Shown: in pieces, positions 1 through 8,611 of the stretch
Numbering within the stretch: the first letter of the stretch is position 1
Layout: every line of letters begins with the position of its first letter
Assembly: GCA_040793985.1 (NCBI GenBank)
Contig: JBFNJI010000024.1
Coordinates: forward strand, 186,001-250,000
Length of the DNA: 64,000 nt
Source of the DNA: Thiodiazotropha sp040793985
Lineage (GTDB): Bacteria > Pseudomonadota > Gammaproteobacteria > Chromatiales > Chromatiaceae
Direction of reading: 5' to 3'
Notes under the pieces: model-generated
The model's database searches: none
What the model was told of the DNA's origin: nothing
What the model saw: only the letters and a program-made list of their open reading frames with translations
Made by a program: the position numbers and the translations under genes

Positions 1-171
1 CAGCTCGAAGGCAGCCAGGAAACGACCATGCCGCTGCGTTTCATGGTCTCCGCTGACCTGCCGCCGGAGATCAATTCTTTGACTCTCTCATACAGCTTCA
101 TGCGCCTGAAAGAGGTCAAGAAGGAGAGCGACGACGCTGCAAAACTGATCGCGGCAAACGCTAAACAGTGA
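1..171 (+). CDS. ctaG: Cytochrome c oxidase assembly protein CtaG/Cox11, C-terminal fragment
   Basis: These are the last 56 codons of a gene that begins before the window. Cox11/CtaG is a membrane-anchored periplasmic copper chaperone that helps build the CuB centre in subunit I of heme-copper oxidase. The fragment has the family's closing beta strands, MPLRFMVSADLP followed by LTLSYSFM, then a short charged lysine-rich tail. The copper-binding cysteines and membrane anchor lie outside the window. The subunit III gene follows 67 bp downstream on the same strand, the usual coxB-coxA-ctaG-coxC order, which supports the call. Confidence 0.85.
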   Translation, partial: QLEGSQETTMPLRFMVSADLPPEINSLTLSYSFMRLKEVKKESDDAAKLIAANAKQ

Positions 172-238
172 GCGTCAGACAACATAAAGCGAATAGATTG
201 AATATGACAATAAGATCTACAACCAGAGGAGTATCAGC

Positions 239-1111
239 ATGTCGGTAAAGGAACACAGCGGGGATTATTTCATACCCGATCCCAGTCCATGGCCGATCAT
301 TGGCATGGCTTCTCTGCTCACCACCCTGTTCGGTGGCGCATTGGCAATGAATGGAGTCTCCATCGGAAACTACCTCGTAGTCGCAGGTCTATTGCTCTTC
401 TTCGTCCTGCTCTACGGCTGGTTCCGGGATGTTATCGGCGAGAACCTGAACGACTGCTATAACAAGCAGGTCGATACCTCGTTCCGCATGGGCATGTTCT
501 GGTTTATTGCATCCGAGGTCTTTTTCTTTCTCAGCTTTTTTGGCTCGCTCTATTACATCCGCAACATCGCCCTGCCCTGGCTTGGCGGTGACGGCTATCT
601 CGGCGTTACCAATGAGATTCTCTACACCGGTTTCGAGGCTGTCTGGCCCTCACACGGCCCCGGTGAGCTGGGGGGTGATTTTCAACCGATGGGAGCATGG
701 GGCATACCTGCAATCAACACCCTGATCCTGCTCACCAGCGGCGCAACGATCACCTGGGCTCATTGGGGATTGAAGCTCGATAATCAGAAACAGTTGGTGT
801 GGGGCCTGATCGCAACCATTGTATTGGGGCTGCTCTTTGTCGGTTTTCAGGCCTACGAATACGGTCATGCCTACTCCGACCTGAACCTCACCCTGGAAAC
901 CGGTGCCTATGGCTCCACTTTCTACATGTTGACCGGATTTCACGGCTTCCACGTCACCATGGGTGCGGTTATGCTAATGGCCATTCTCGGACGCAGCATG
1001 AAGAGCCATTTCAGTGCCCATAACCACTTTGCCTTCGAGGCCGTGGCCTGGTACTGGCACTTTGTCGATGTGGTATGGCTAGGGCTCTTTGTCTTCGTAT
1101 ACTGGCTCTGA
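239..1111 (+). CDS. coxC: Cytochrome c oxidase subunit III
   Basis: Subunit III of an aa3-type cytochrome c oxidase in the inner membrane (290 residues). It has about seven hydrophobic segments and recognisable family stretches: WPSHGPGELGG around residue 140, GFHGFHVTMGA around 235, and a closing segment with WHFVDVVWL. The family stabilises subunit I during turnover and lines an oxygen path. A GAGGAG ribosome site sits 7 bases before the ATG. The gene follows the Cox11 tail and precedes a convergent DUF2909 gene and SURF1, all oxidase-associated. Length matches proteobacterial COX3 of the long form. Confidence 0.97.
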   Translation: MSVKEHSGDYFIPDPSPWPIIGMASLLTTLFGGALAMNGVSIGNYLVVAGLLLFFVLLYGWFRDVIGENLNDCYNKQVDTSFRMGMFWFIASEVFFFLSFFGSLYYIRNIALPWLGGDGYLGVTNEILYTGFEAVWPSHGPGELGGDFQPMGAWGIPAINTLILLTSGATITWAHWGLKLDNQKQLVWGLIATIVLGLLFVGFQAYEYGHAYSDLNLTLETGAYGSTFYMLTGFHGFHVTMGAVMLMAILGRSMKSHFSAHNHFAFEAVAWYWHFVDVVWLGLFVFVYWL

Positions 1112-1118
1112 GTGCCGT

Positions 1119-1343
1119 CTATTGCGGCATCAGGCTGTGAGGCTGCAACAGACCGAAGAAGTAACCCACCATGAGTAGGATGAAGAGTAGAAGCGACAAA
1201 ACCACCCGTAGGGTCAATGCACGTACCACGCGGGTACTGTCGTTCCTGCCGTCATCTTTGGCCATGTAGTACATCCCCTGAAAGAGGGAAAACAGAATGA
1301 AGGCCAAGACCAGCAGCACCGGTAGTTTGAAAATGATGTCCAT
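1119..1343 (-). CDS. Twin transmembrane protein, DUF2909 family
   Basis: A 74-residue protein with two membrane helices (about residues 5-27 and 44-66) joined by a short charged loop containing KDDGRNDSTR. It resembles the DUF2909 'twin transmembrane' family, which in many gammaproteobacteria sits between oxidase subunit III and SURF1, as here, on the strand opposite its neighbours. The conserved position suggests a link to cytochrome oxidase, but no function is established that I know of. It ends 8 bp past the coxC stop, so the two genes converge almost without a gap. Confidence 0.8.
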   Translation of the reverse strand: MDIIFKLPVLLVLAFILFSLFQGMYYMAKDDGRNDSTRVVRALTLRVVLSLLLFILLMVGYFFGLLQPHSLMPQ

Positions 1344-1423
1344 GATATCCCCTGGTCCGGAATTGAAAGGTTCAGTCTGTCAATACCGCAATAACAGGAA
1401 CAGATAATAGCACTATAGTCCCT

Positions 1424-2161
1424 ATGACCAGCAGCACCCGTCAATTTCATGCCCAGGCCATCCCTACAGTTATCATGGTATTGCTGGCACCCCTGTTGTT
1501 CGGCCTGGGATTGTGGCAACTCGATCGCGCGGAACAGAAGCGTAGTCAGGGCTCCGCCCTTGAGATACGGCGCAAGCAGCCTCAGTTGTCACTGAACGGT
1601 CCCCTGCCAGATGCACAAGAGCTGGTTTACCGCAAGGTGGCAGCGCGTGGGCGCTTCCTCAACCGGAACAGCGTATTGATCGAAAACCGTAAGCACCGGG
1701 GTAAAACCGGCTACCATCTCATAACCCCTTTGCAACTCAATGAGAACGCCGGAATCGTACTGATCAACCGGGGTTGGATCGCCCAGGATCGACTCGACCG
1801 GGAGCTGCACGTGGCAGAGATGGAAGAGACGGTCACGGTAGTTGGCGAGGTCAGGATTCCACAGCCCCCGGCCATCGAACTGCAGCAGACCGATGAAGAG
1901 ACAAACGCCAAGTATCCCAAATGGCCCTTTCTCACCATCGACCATTTCAGTGACTGGTCAGGCCTCGAGATTCTCCCCATCGTCGTCTTGCAGTCACCAG
2001 AAGACGGGCACGGCTTCGTCCGCCAATGGCCCCACCCCCGGGTCAGCGACCTGATGCATATCGGCTATGCAGTGCAATGGTTTGCCTTTGCCCTCATCAC
2101 CCTGCTGGTCTGGTTGCGTCTATCGCTGCACAAGCCGGATGAGAAAGGAGTCAGCCGATGA
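1424..2161 (+). CDS. SURF1 family cytochrome oxidase biogenesis protein
   Basis: A 245-residue SURF1 protein, an assembly factor for heme A insertion and maturation of subunit I of aa3 oxidases. It has the typical two-helix layout: one N-terminal membrane segment (about residues 13-32) and one near the C-terminus (about 214-234) enclosing a periplasmic domain. Family signatures seen are FGLGLWQLDRA after helix 1, ENRKHRGKTGYHLITPL in the middle, INRGWI, and HIGYAVQWFAFA at helix 2. The stop codon overlaps the start of the next gene by 4 bases, which indicates translational coupling. Confidence 0.93.
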   Translation: MTSSTRQFHAQAIPTVIMVLLAPLLFGLGLWQLDRAEQKRSQGSALEIRRKQPQLSLNGPLPDAQELVYRKVAARGRFLNRNSVLIENRKHRGKTGYHLITPLQLNENAGIVLINRGWIAQDRLDRELHVAEMEETVTVVGEVRIPQPPAIELQQTDEETNAKYPKWPFLTIDHFSDWSGLEILPIVVLQSPEDGHGFVRQWPHPRVSDLMHIGYAVQWFAFALITLLVWLRLSLHKPDEKGVSR

Positions 2162-2799
2162 GCAGTGCTGTCGACAACGCCAGGCCGCGCTCCCTTGTCT
2201 CCCTGTGGTTATTGATCGCACTCTTCGCCCTGCCGATGATTGCCGCATGGGTTTTCTTCCTCAATCCCCAATGGCTGCCAGCGGGACGTACCAACCACGG
2301 TGAACTGATCGACCCACCGAGACCAGTCGGGTCGCTGCAATTGTATACCGCGGACGGCAACCTGTTCGATTGGCAGTCGCTGCAGGATATGTGGAGCATG
2401 ACCCTGGTCAGCGAGGGTGGTTGCGACGCAGCCTGTATCGAGATCCTGATCCAGGTACGCCAACTCCGCCGTGCCACCGGGGCGAACCGACAGCGCATTG
2501 CCCGCTTGTTGATTCTCATGCCCGATGCCAACGGCCGACTCGAGCTGCCCAATCTGGGAGGACTCGAAGGCACTGAGCTGCTGATCGCAGAGAGCGGCCA
2601 ACGCGGCAATATCGAATCCCTGTTTCCTCTGCAGCTGTCGGAACAGGCGATTCCTGTTTTTCTCATCGATCCGCGTGGTGATCTGATGATGAAACAGGAT
2701 ACCACCAAGAACAGTTCCAAAGAGATCCTCAGTGATCTGGAAAAACTACTCAAAGCCTCTGAAAACTGGGCTCAAGGAGGTCGCTATGGCCATCAGTAA
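2158..2799 (+). CDS. Membrane-anchored SCO-like protein in oxidase operon
   Basis: A 213-residue protein with one N-terminal membrane helix (about residues 14-35) and a periplasmic domain. After the anchor the order LYTADGNLFDW, then a cysteine pair C89-x3-C93 (GGCDAACIE), then LLIL and VFLIDPRGDLMM strands recalls the thioredoxin fold of SCO proteins. The proline after the second cysteine, typical of true SCO (CxxxCP), is absent. It is placed between SURF1 and heme O synthase and overlaps both (4 and 14 bases). I infer a copper or thiol role in oxidase assembly; the exact function is unknown. Confidence 0.7.
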   Translation: MSSAVDNARPRSLVSLWLLIALFALPMIAAWVFFLNPQWLPAGRTNHGELIDPPRPVGSLQLYTADGNLFDWQSLQDMWSMTLVSEGGCDAACIEILIQVRQLRRATGANRQRIARLLILMPDANGRLELPNLGGLEGTELLIAESGQRGNIESLFPLQLSEQAIPVFLIDPRGDLMMKQDTTKNSSKEILSDLEKLLKASENWAQGGRYGHQ

Positions 2800-3709
2800 T
2801 ATTTCGACCCAGCAGGGCGTCGGCTTTGCCTGGCGCCACTATTATGAAATGACCAAACCCAAGGTCGTTCTGCTCATCGCCTTCACCGCACTGGTTGGTA
2901 TGCTGCTCTCCCATGATGGCCTCGCGCCCTGGCAGCCACTGCTCTTCGGGCTGCTGGGCATCTCCCTCGCAGCGGCTTCGGGGGCGGTGATCAATCATGT
3001 CATCGATCAACGTATCGACGCAATGATGGACCGAACCAGTTGGCGTCCCATACCCAGCGGCCACATGGACACTCCTCATGCGCTGAGTTTTGCCCTGGTA
3101 CTGGGTGCGGTTTCAATGCTGCTGCTCTACTTCCTGGTTAATCCGCTGACTGCGCTGCTTACCTTTTTCGCCCTGATCGGCTATGCCGTCATCTACACCC
3201 TCTATCTGAAACGCAACACCCCGCAAAACATCGTTTGGGGTGGTTTGGCCGGAGCCTCACCGCCACTGCTTGGTTGGTGCGCCATCACCGGTGAGGTCAC
3301 CATCGAGGCCTTTCTGCTGTTGTTGATCATATTTGTCTGGACGCCACCGCACTTCTGGCCGCTGGCAATCCACCGCCGTGACGACTATGCCAAGGCCGAT
3401 GTGCCAATGCTCCCCGTGACCCACGGTATCGATTTCACCAAACAGCAGATACTGATCTATGCCATTATGCTGCTGGCAGTCACCCTGCTCCCCTTTACCA
3501 TTCAGATGAGCGGCTATCTTTACCTATGCGGCGCCCTGATACTGGGTTGTCTCTTCATCTATCATGCTGTCAAGTTGTTGCGCAGCGATGGTCGCGAACA
3601 CGCCATGAAGACCTTCGCGTTTTCCATTCTCTATCTCAGCCTGCTCTTTACCCTGCTGCTGGTCGATCACTATCTGAGCCTGCTGCTGCCTGTAGTAACC
3701 GCAAGCTGA
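2786..3709 (+). CDS. cyoE: Protoheme IX farnesyltransferase (heme O synthase)
   Basis: Converts heme B to heme O by attaching a farnesyl group; an integral membrane UbiA-family prenyltransferase with about nine hydrophobic segments. The first aspartate motif reads NHVIDQRIDAMMDRT, and a second polar loop has HRRDDYAKADVPMLPV. I chose the ATG at 2786 because AGGAGG lies 5 bases upstream and it gives 307 residues, normal for CyoE/CtaB; a longer in-frame reading begins at 2732. It overlaps the end of the SCO-like gene by 14 bases. The heme A synthase gene ctaA, often next door, is not in this window. Confidence 0.95.
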   Translation: MAISNISTQQGVGFAWRHYYEMTKPKVVLLIAFTALVGMLLSHDGLAPWQPLLFGLLGISLAAASGAVINHVIDQRIDAMMDRTSWRPIPSGHMDTPHALSFALVLGAVSMLLLYFLVNPLTALLTFFALIGYAVIYTLYLKRNTPQNIVWGGLAGASPPLLGWCAITGEVTIEAFLLLLIIFVWTPPHFWPLAIHRRDDYAKADVPMLPVTHGIDFTKQQILIYAIMLLAVTLLPFTIQMSGYLYLCGALILGCLFIYHAVKLLRSDGREHAMKTFAFSILYLSLLFTLLLVDHYLSLLLPVVTAS

Positions 3710-3917
3710 CGCCTTTAAACATATCATCGACAATCCCGGGGGGCGGCTTGCCGCACCCTGCAGGCACTGGCGGGAACAATTCCAGAGCTTTGCTTGCCTG
3801 GCGCCGACAAATCAGTCCAGGATTCATATTTTTTTTCTGGAAACGGTGGTATTGAGTGGTATCGCGCGTTTACCATAGGTAATCGCTCGGCAGACGTCAG
3901 ACTAGGGATTGAAACCG

Positions 3918-4991
3918 GTGAAAGCGCTTTTTGGAACACTGCTCCACGGCACCAAACAATTGATCAACCGAATTGCCCGTCTCTATCATCCGCAGACATT
4001 GCGGGAGAAAGGCTGGATCTGGGGCAGCAGCCTCGCTGTGGTTACCCTCGCCGTGATGCTATTTCTCCTCGGCCTCTATTGGAGCAGCGTGCCGGAGCCC
4101 TTCGATGTGCGTGACAACACTCGCAGCATACTCAAGGAGATGAACCTGGAACCGGTAACCGGCTCCTATACCACTGCCAGCCTTATCAGCGTCATGGAGA
4201 CCCTGCTGCAAAAACCAGGTGGCTATCTGAGCAACGACATCATGCCGCCGAGCGTCTTTCTCGACAACGTCCCCAACTGGGAGTACGGAGCCCTGACCCA
4301 GACCCGCGACCTTGCGCGGTCACTGCGTAACGACATCAGCCGTTCTCAATCCCAATCCCTGGAGAACGAGGATCTCGCCATTGCAGAACCCCAGTTCAAC
4401 TACAGCAACGACTCCTGGATCTTCCCCTCCACCGAGGGGGAGTACAACAAGGGCCTGAAGGCGCTCAGACGCTATCTCAGTGGCCTCTCCCAGCAGGGTC
4501 AGGCGAGCACCCAGTTCTTCGCCCGCGCGGATAATCTGCGTGACTGGCTGGCAGTGGTTGAAAAGCGCCTTGGCAGCCTCTCCCAGCGTCTCAGTGCCAG
4601 TGTCGGACAGGAGCGAATCAACACCGATCTGGCCGGGGACCCCGCGGCGGCACAATCCACCACCACATCAGACCATGTCAGGGTACAGACCCCCTGGCTT
4701 GAGATCGACGACGTCTTCTATGAAGCACGCGGCGCCACCTGGGCACTGATCCATTTTCTGCATGCGGTGGAGATCGACTTCCAGGAGATCCTGAGAAAAA
4801 AGAACGCCCTGGTAAGCCTGCGTCAGATCATCCGCGAACTTGAAGCCACCCAGGGATCGATCAGCAGCCCGATGGTTCTGAATGGCAGCGGATTTGGTGT
4901 CTTCGCCAATTACTCACTGGTAATGGCTTCCTATATATCACGTGCAAATGCAGCGGTGATCGACCTGAGAAATCTCTTGAGTCAGGGTTAG
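3918..4991 (+). CDS. DUF2333 family inner membrane protein
   Basis: A protein of 357 residues resembling the DUF2333 family, found mainly in gammaproteobacteria and of unknown function. It has a basic N-terminus, one membrane helix (about residues 33-55) followed by SSVPEPFDV, and a long soluble, presumably periplasmic, helical domain ending in YISRANAAVIDLRNLL. The GTG at 3918 is preferred because AGGGA lies 9 bases before it; a TTG at 3909 would abut that site. About 200 bp separate it from cyoE, so it probably has its own promoter, although no clear one is visible. Confidence 0.85.
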   Translation: MKALFGTLLHGTKQLINRIARLYHPQTLREKGWIWGSSLAVVTLAVMLFLLGLYWSSVPEPFDVRDNTRSILKEMNLEPVTGSYTTASLISVMETLLQKPGGYLSNDIMPPSVFLDNVPNWEYGALTQTRDLARSLRNDISRSQSQSLENEDLAIAEPQFNYSNDSWIFPSTEGEYNKGLKALRRYLSGLSQQGQASTQFFARADNLRDWLAVVEKRLGSLSQRLSASVGQERINTDLAGDPAAAQSTTTSDHVRVQTPWLEIDDVFYEARGATWALIHFLHAVEIDFQEILRKKNALVSLRQIIRELEATQGSISSPMVLNGSGFGVFANYSLVMASYISRANAAVIDLRNLLSQG

Positions 4992-5034
4992 GCCTCATCC
5001 CTCTGCGCGACTGCAGAGTGTTGCCGCAGCGAGC

Positions 5035-5259
5035 TTAAGTTCCGTTTCCCGAATCGTTTTCAGATCCCTTTTTACTGTCTGTTGCAGGCGTAGATGCGGC
5101 GCTGGTCGCATCCTTACCTTCCCTGTGCCCTGCATCGGCGGACTCATTTCGTGCCCTTTTCTTACGCAACGCAGCAATCAGTTCACGATCACGCTCGGCA
5201 AAGTATATATCCTCTTCCGCCTGTCCCTTGAGCCATAGCTTATTGAGCGAGTCGGCCAT
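5035..5259 (-). CDS. Small protein with an IF1 (ATP synthase inhibitor)-like segment
   Basis: A 74-residue soluble protein not assigned to a bacterial family by me. Residues 13-35 are charged and probably helical; the rest is a low-complexity Ser/Thr/Lys/Asp tail. The helical part carries QAEE, then YF two residues on, then R-x2-E-x2-AAL-x-K. As I recall bovine mitochondrial IF1, its inhibitory helix has the same residues in the same spacing (12 of 22 identical). IF1 blocks ATP hydrolysis by F1-ATPase. The coiled-coil dimerisation half of IF1 is missing here. The function is therefore only a hypothesis. A very strong ribosome site precedes the ATG. It converges with the DUF2333 gene. Confidence 0.7.
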   Translation of the reverse strand: MADSLNKLWLKGQAEEDIYFAERDRELIAALRKKRARNESADAGHREGKDATSAASTPATDSKKGSENDSGNGT

Positions 5260-5261
5260 TT

Positions 5262-5270
5262 ATCACCTCC
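5262..5270 (-). promoter_or_regulatory. Near-perfect Shine-Dalgarno site
   Basis: On the minus strand GGAGGTGAT lies here, with 6 bases between GGAGG and the ATG at 5259. All nine bases can pair with the 3' end of 16S rRNA. It fixes the start of the IF1-like small protein and implies high translation. Confidence 0.8.
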
Positions 5271-5365
5271 AGCCATTGCCCGATATGTCTGCCATCACAC
5301 ACAAGCGCTCGATACCAGCCCGTTTCAGTTTCACTTGGTGAGCATTATCGACACCGGTCCAGGCG

Positions 5366-6547
5366 TCACCGCACCGGAGTCATGGCATAGGACCTGAGAA
5401 TCGAGACGAACTCCCGTAGCGCCTCCACGCCGCTTGCCTCCGCCTGAACGGACCATTGGCTCAGCGCCTCCAGGCGTTTTTCATGGCTTGAGGTCTGCTG
5501 CTCCCAGATCGCCTGCAACTTAAGCTTGAATTCATAGACCTTGTTCAGTGCCGCGTTCGTGTCGAGAATCTCTTTCAACTGCACCTGGTCGCTATCACTT
5601 AACAGCATGTTGTCCTGGCGCACCAATCGCTGTGCACTGCGGTAGAGGCGCCGTATTGGGCGCTTGGCCCGCCTCATCTCCTCGCGGAAAACCGGCTTCA
5701 AGACCTTGCGGCGATAGTCGCTGAAGAGCTGCAGACGGTTGACGGTGAGCGCCTTGATCGCATCCATATCGAGCTGGGGACGCTCCTCGACAAGAGCGCG
5801 TCTGGGGGCGACCTTGAGTACCCGGGCAAGGCCCAGGATGGAGAAGAGCCTGATATAGAACCAGCCCAGATCAAACTCCCACCAGCGATTCGAAAGCTTG
5901 GCTGAACTGGCAAAGGCATGGTGGTTGTTGTGCAGCTCCTCGCCGCCGATGAAGATGCCCCAGGGAAGGATATTTGTGGCGGAATTGGGAATTTCAAAAT
6001 TTCGGTAGCCCCAATAGTGTCCGATGCCATTGATAACGCCAGCCGCCCAGAATGGTATCCAGATCATCTGGATCGCCCACACCGTAATACCGGCAGGACC
6101 GAACAGGAGAAACTCGAGAAGAAGTAGCAGGACAATGCCTGAATAGTTGTGGCGCTGATAGAGCGTGCGTTCGAGCCAATCATCGGGGGTTCCCTTGCCG
6201 TAGCGCTCCAGTGTTTGCTGATTCCTGGCCTCCTCCTGATAGAGCTCCGCCCCCTGCCACAACACCTTGCTCAGTCCCCTTGTCTGCGGGCTGTGGGGAT
6301 CGCTCTCGGTTTCACACTTCGCATGGTGTTTACGATGGATGGCAACCCATTCGCGGGTCACCATGCCGGTGGTCAGCCACAACCAGAAACGGAAGAAGTG
6401 GCTCAGTATCGGATGGAGGTCGAGCGCCCGGTGAGCCTGGTGGCGATGCAGAAAAACGGTCACGGAAACAATGGTGACATGGGTGAGGAGCAGGATAAGG
6501 AGGATGAATCCAGACAGGGATAAATCGACTAAGCCATTGAAAATCAT
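5366..6547 (-). CDS. Acyl-CoA desaturase (fatty acid delta-9 type)
   Basis: A 393-residue membrane-bound di-iron fatty acid desaturase that would introduce a double bond into acyl chains. All three histidine boxes are visible: HRHQAH at residues 34-39, HRKHH at 71-75, and HNNHH near residue 200. Four hydrophobic segments surround them, including the first at about 8-32. After the catalytic core, an extra charged helical region of about 120 residues runs to the C-terminus. The ATG at 6547 begins directly before the first helix; a longer reading from 6625 would add a basic stretch that looks non-native. No neighbours share its pathway. Confidence 0.9.
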   Translation of the reverse strand: MIFNGLVDLSLSGFILLILLLTHVTIVSVTVFLHRHQAHRALDLHPILSHFFRFWLWLTTGMVTREWVAIHRKHHAKCETESDPHSPQTRGLSKVLWQGAELYQEEARNQQTLERYGKGTPDDWLERTLYQRHNYSGIVLLLLLEFLLFGPAGITVWAIQMIWIPFWAAGVINGIGHYWGYRNFEIPNSATNILPWGIFIGGEELHNNHHAFASSAKLSNRWWEFDLGWFYIRLFSILGLARVLKVAPRRALVEERPQLDMDAIKALTVNRLQLFSDYRRKVLKPVFREEMRRAKRPIRRLYRSAQRLVRQDNMLLSDSDQVQLKEILDTNAALNKVYEFKLKLQAIWEQQTSSHEKRLEALSQWSVQAEASGVEALREFVSILRSYAMTPVR

Positions 6548-6787
6548 GAATAACCTATTGGCACTGGTGATGTCTTGACGAGTTTGACAAGGCCATCTTG
6601 GATTGAGGGAACCCCGGTTAGGCAACTGCTTGTCGCCAAGTCCAGCTTACAGTGCGACGATCATCCGAGTATATACGGGATATTGCTAATCCCACCGCCC
6701 TGGACCCCGCATGGAATTGCCAAAGTCGCTGCTGCTACCTGGCGCATTCAATAACGCCTTTATCACGCGCCTTGAGCCTCTCCGGCC

Positions 6788-7972
6788 TCAGGTGAGAGAG
6801 AGAAGTGCCGAGACCAGCATATTCGAATCGTAATACGGGGCGCTTTGTGCAGTGACCAGGGTTGTATCGATGACCTGGATGCCCAACTCTTGCGCAAGCT
6901 TGGCAGAAACGCCCGAGGGATAGTGGCCGTTCGTGGTGTCAAGGAGGATGAAATTCAACAGGCTTGCATTGTCATTCAGCCCACGCCCCAAATAGTGCAA
7001 CAACTGACCGATGGAGTCCTCCAGGCTCATCCCCTGCTGTTCCGGATCCGTTCCCAGGTTTGGCACATAGACCTTGGGGCAACCGGTTTCCGCTATCGCT
7101 TCGCCGACACCCCGTGGCAGCAGGTTGGCCACCAGACTGGAATAGAAACTGCCGGGTGGATAGATGATCAGATCCGCTTTCTGAATGAGTTTATGATTTT
7201 TTTCCCGTAACTGGGACTCCACCGGTGCATGGCTGTCAATCCGCTGTGAAAGACTGAGATGCTTTACCGGGCTCTCCGGGGGAGGGACCTCCTTCCCGGT
7301 CAGCAGATGTTGCCCGACGATGCGGCTACCGTCTTCCAGCTCTGCTGAAAGATGATAATTGTCGTTCACCACCGCCCGTACCATTCCCTGCACGCCAACC
7401 AGTTTTTCAAAAAGAAATATTATGGGATCGAGATGCTCATGATTGTTGAGATAACCGCCGGTCAGAACCAGGTTGCCTATGCTCGCACCGCGAAGGTCGA
7501 ACTTCTCCGGCATGGCATCGTAAAAATAGCCCAACTGGTTAAGGATGATACGCCGTATCGGATTGCTTACCGGTTCCACCAGCGCATGTGTGCCTCTGAT
7601 CATCGAGCCCAGCTGTTGCAACAGCTCGCCCTTGCCTTGCTGCTTGGGAAAGCGGTAGGTCAATAGCTTGAAGACCTCCGGATGTCCGGTAACCGTCTCA
7701 TCCGCCAACGCAATCAGCCGGCTACGCAGGTCACCGATCGATGGCATGCCAAACGCCTGTCGCAGTTTTGCTGAACTGCCACCGGAATCGAAGGGAGTAA
7801 CCAGGTGAATAGAGTTGTGGGTGTAGTTTTTCAGTACCCTACTCACTTCATTGAGAGCACTGCCTCCACTGAAGAAGAGCATCCTGGGACCAAATTCAGG
7901 GCTCTTATGATAGCGACTGATTCGGAGCGGATCGGGTATGCGCACGGCGCGCGTTACATAGGTGCCTTTCAT
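6788..7972 (-). CDS. CofD/YvcK-related protein
   Basis: A 394-residue protein of the CofD/YvcK (2-phospho-L-lactate transferase-like) superfamily. The N-terminal glycine-rich motif reads FFSGGSALN (residues 33-41), then PFDSGGSSAKLR (61-71), GDLRSRL, a mid-protein LRGASIGNLVLTGGY, and PPGSFYSSLVANLLPRGV, all typical of the fold. It looks most like the subgroup named in GAK systems, but no ATP-grasp or HPr-kinase-like partner lies nearby. YvcK proteins affect cell-wall and carbon metabolism; CofD makes coenzyme F420. Which activity applies here cannot be told from sequence. No strong ribosome site is seen at the chosen ATG. Confidence 0.75.
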   Translation of the reverse strand: MKGTYVTRAVRIPDPLRISRYHKSPEFGPRMLFFSGGSALNEVSRVLKNYTHNSIHLVTPFDSGGSSAKLRQAFGMPSIGDLRSRLIALADETVTGHPEVFKLLTYRFPKQQGKGELLQQLGSMIRGTHALVEPVSNPIRRIILNQLGYFYDAMPEKFDLRGASIGNLVLTGGYLNNHEHLDPIIFLFEKLVGVQGMVRAVVNDNYHLSAELEDGSRIVGQHLLTGKEVPPPESPVKHLSLSQRIDSHAPVESQLREKNHKLIQKADLIIYPPGSFYSSLVANLLPRGVGEAIAETGCPKVYVPNLGTDPEQQGMSLEDSIGQLLHYLGRGLNDNASLLNFILLDTTNGHYPSGVSAKLAQELGIQVIDTTLVTAQSAPYYDSNMLVSALLSLT

Positions 7973-8190
7973 GAAGCGTCAAATCGCATAGCTGTCACGC
8001 GTGCTGTTCTTAAGGTTATATGATGACCCACGATTGAACAGGGAAATAACATTTATTCATCCCCCTGCAAGTTAATTATAGTATGGAATAAATGCACCAA
8101 AAGGTATCCATTTGATAGCTGAGGATGCAATTGTCCAAGGTCTCGATCGGCCCGCTGGCATATGGAGTAGAACAGTGCCATGATGTGGGG

Positions 8191-8553
8191 ATGAACACCT
8201 CGGCAAACGAATTCGCTGCGAAAAACAGTGATCGCAATAAAACCATAACGATGGCGGTTTACGCACTGCAGGCGCTCTCGTTCATGTTCGTGATCACCTT
8301 CCTAATTGCCATCATAATCAACTACATCAAGCATGACGATGTCAGGGGCAGCTGGCTGGAATCACATTTCAGGTGGCAGATGCGCAGCTTCTGGTTCGGC
8401 CTCCTGTGGATGAGCATCGGCTTGATCTCATCCTTTATCCTCGTCGGTTATCTGCTGCTGTTCGCCAATACCGTCTGGTTGATTTACCGCATCATCAAGG
8501 GCTGGCTGAGACTCTCGGAAGGAAGGGAGATGTACAGCTTGGATGACGGCTAA
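8191..8553 (+). CDS. Small membrane protein, DUF4870-like
   Basis: A 120-residue protein with three hydrophobic segments (about residues 21-45, 65-90 and 92-108). The pattern of polar N-terminus, helix, HxxWQxRSFWF before helix two, then LIYRIIKGW and a short acidic C-terminus is typical of DUF4870/COG3671 membrane proteins, whose role is unknown. The ATG at 8191 is preferred over one at 8125 because the extra residues have no family resemblance, though neither start has a good ribosome site. It faces gnd tail to tail, 58 bp apart. Confidence 0.75.
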   Translation: MNTSANEFAAKNSDRNKTITMAVYALQALSFMFVITFLIAIIINYIKHDDVRGSWLESHFRWQMRSFWFGLLWMSIGLISSFILVGYLLLFANTVWLIYRIIKGWLRLSEGREMYSLDDG

Positions 8554-8611
8554 ACTTATCTGTCAGGTCACAACGGCATTACCCAGCCGCAACGCCGCAG
8601 CGATTTCCATT

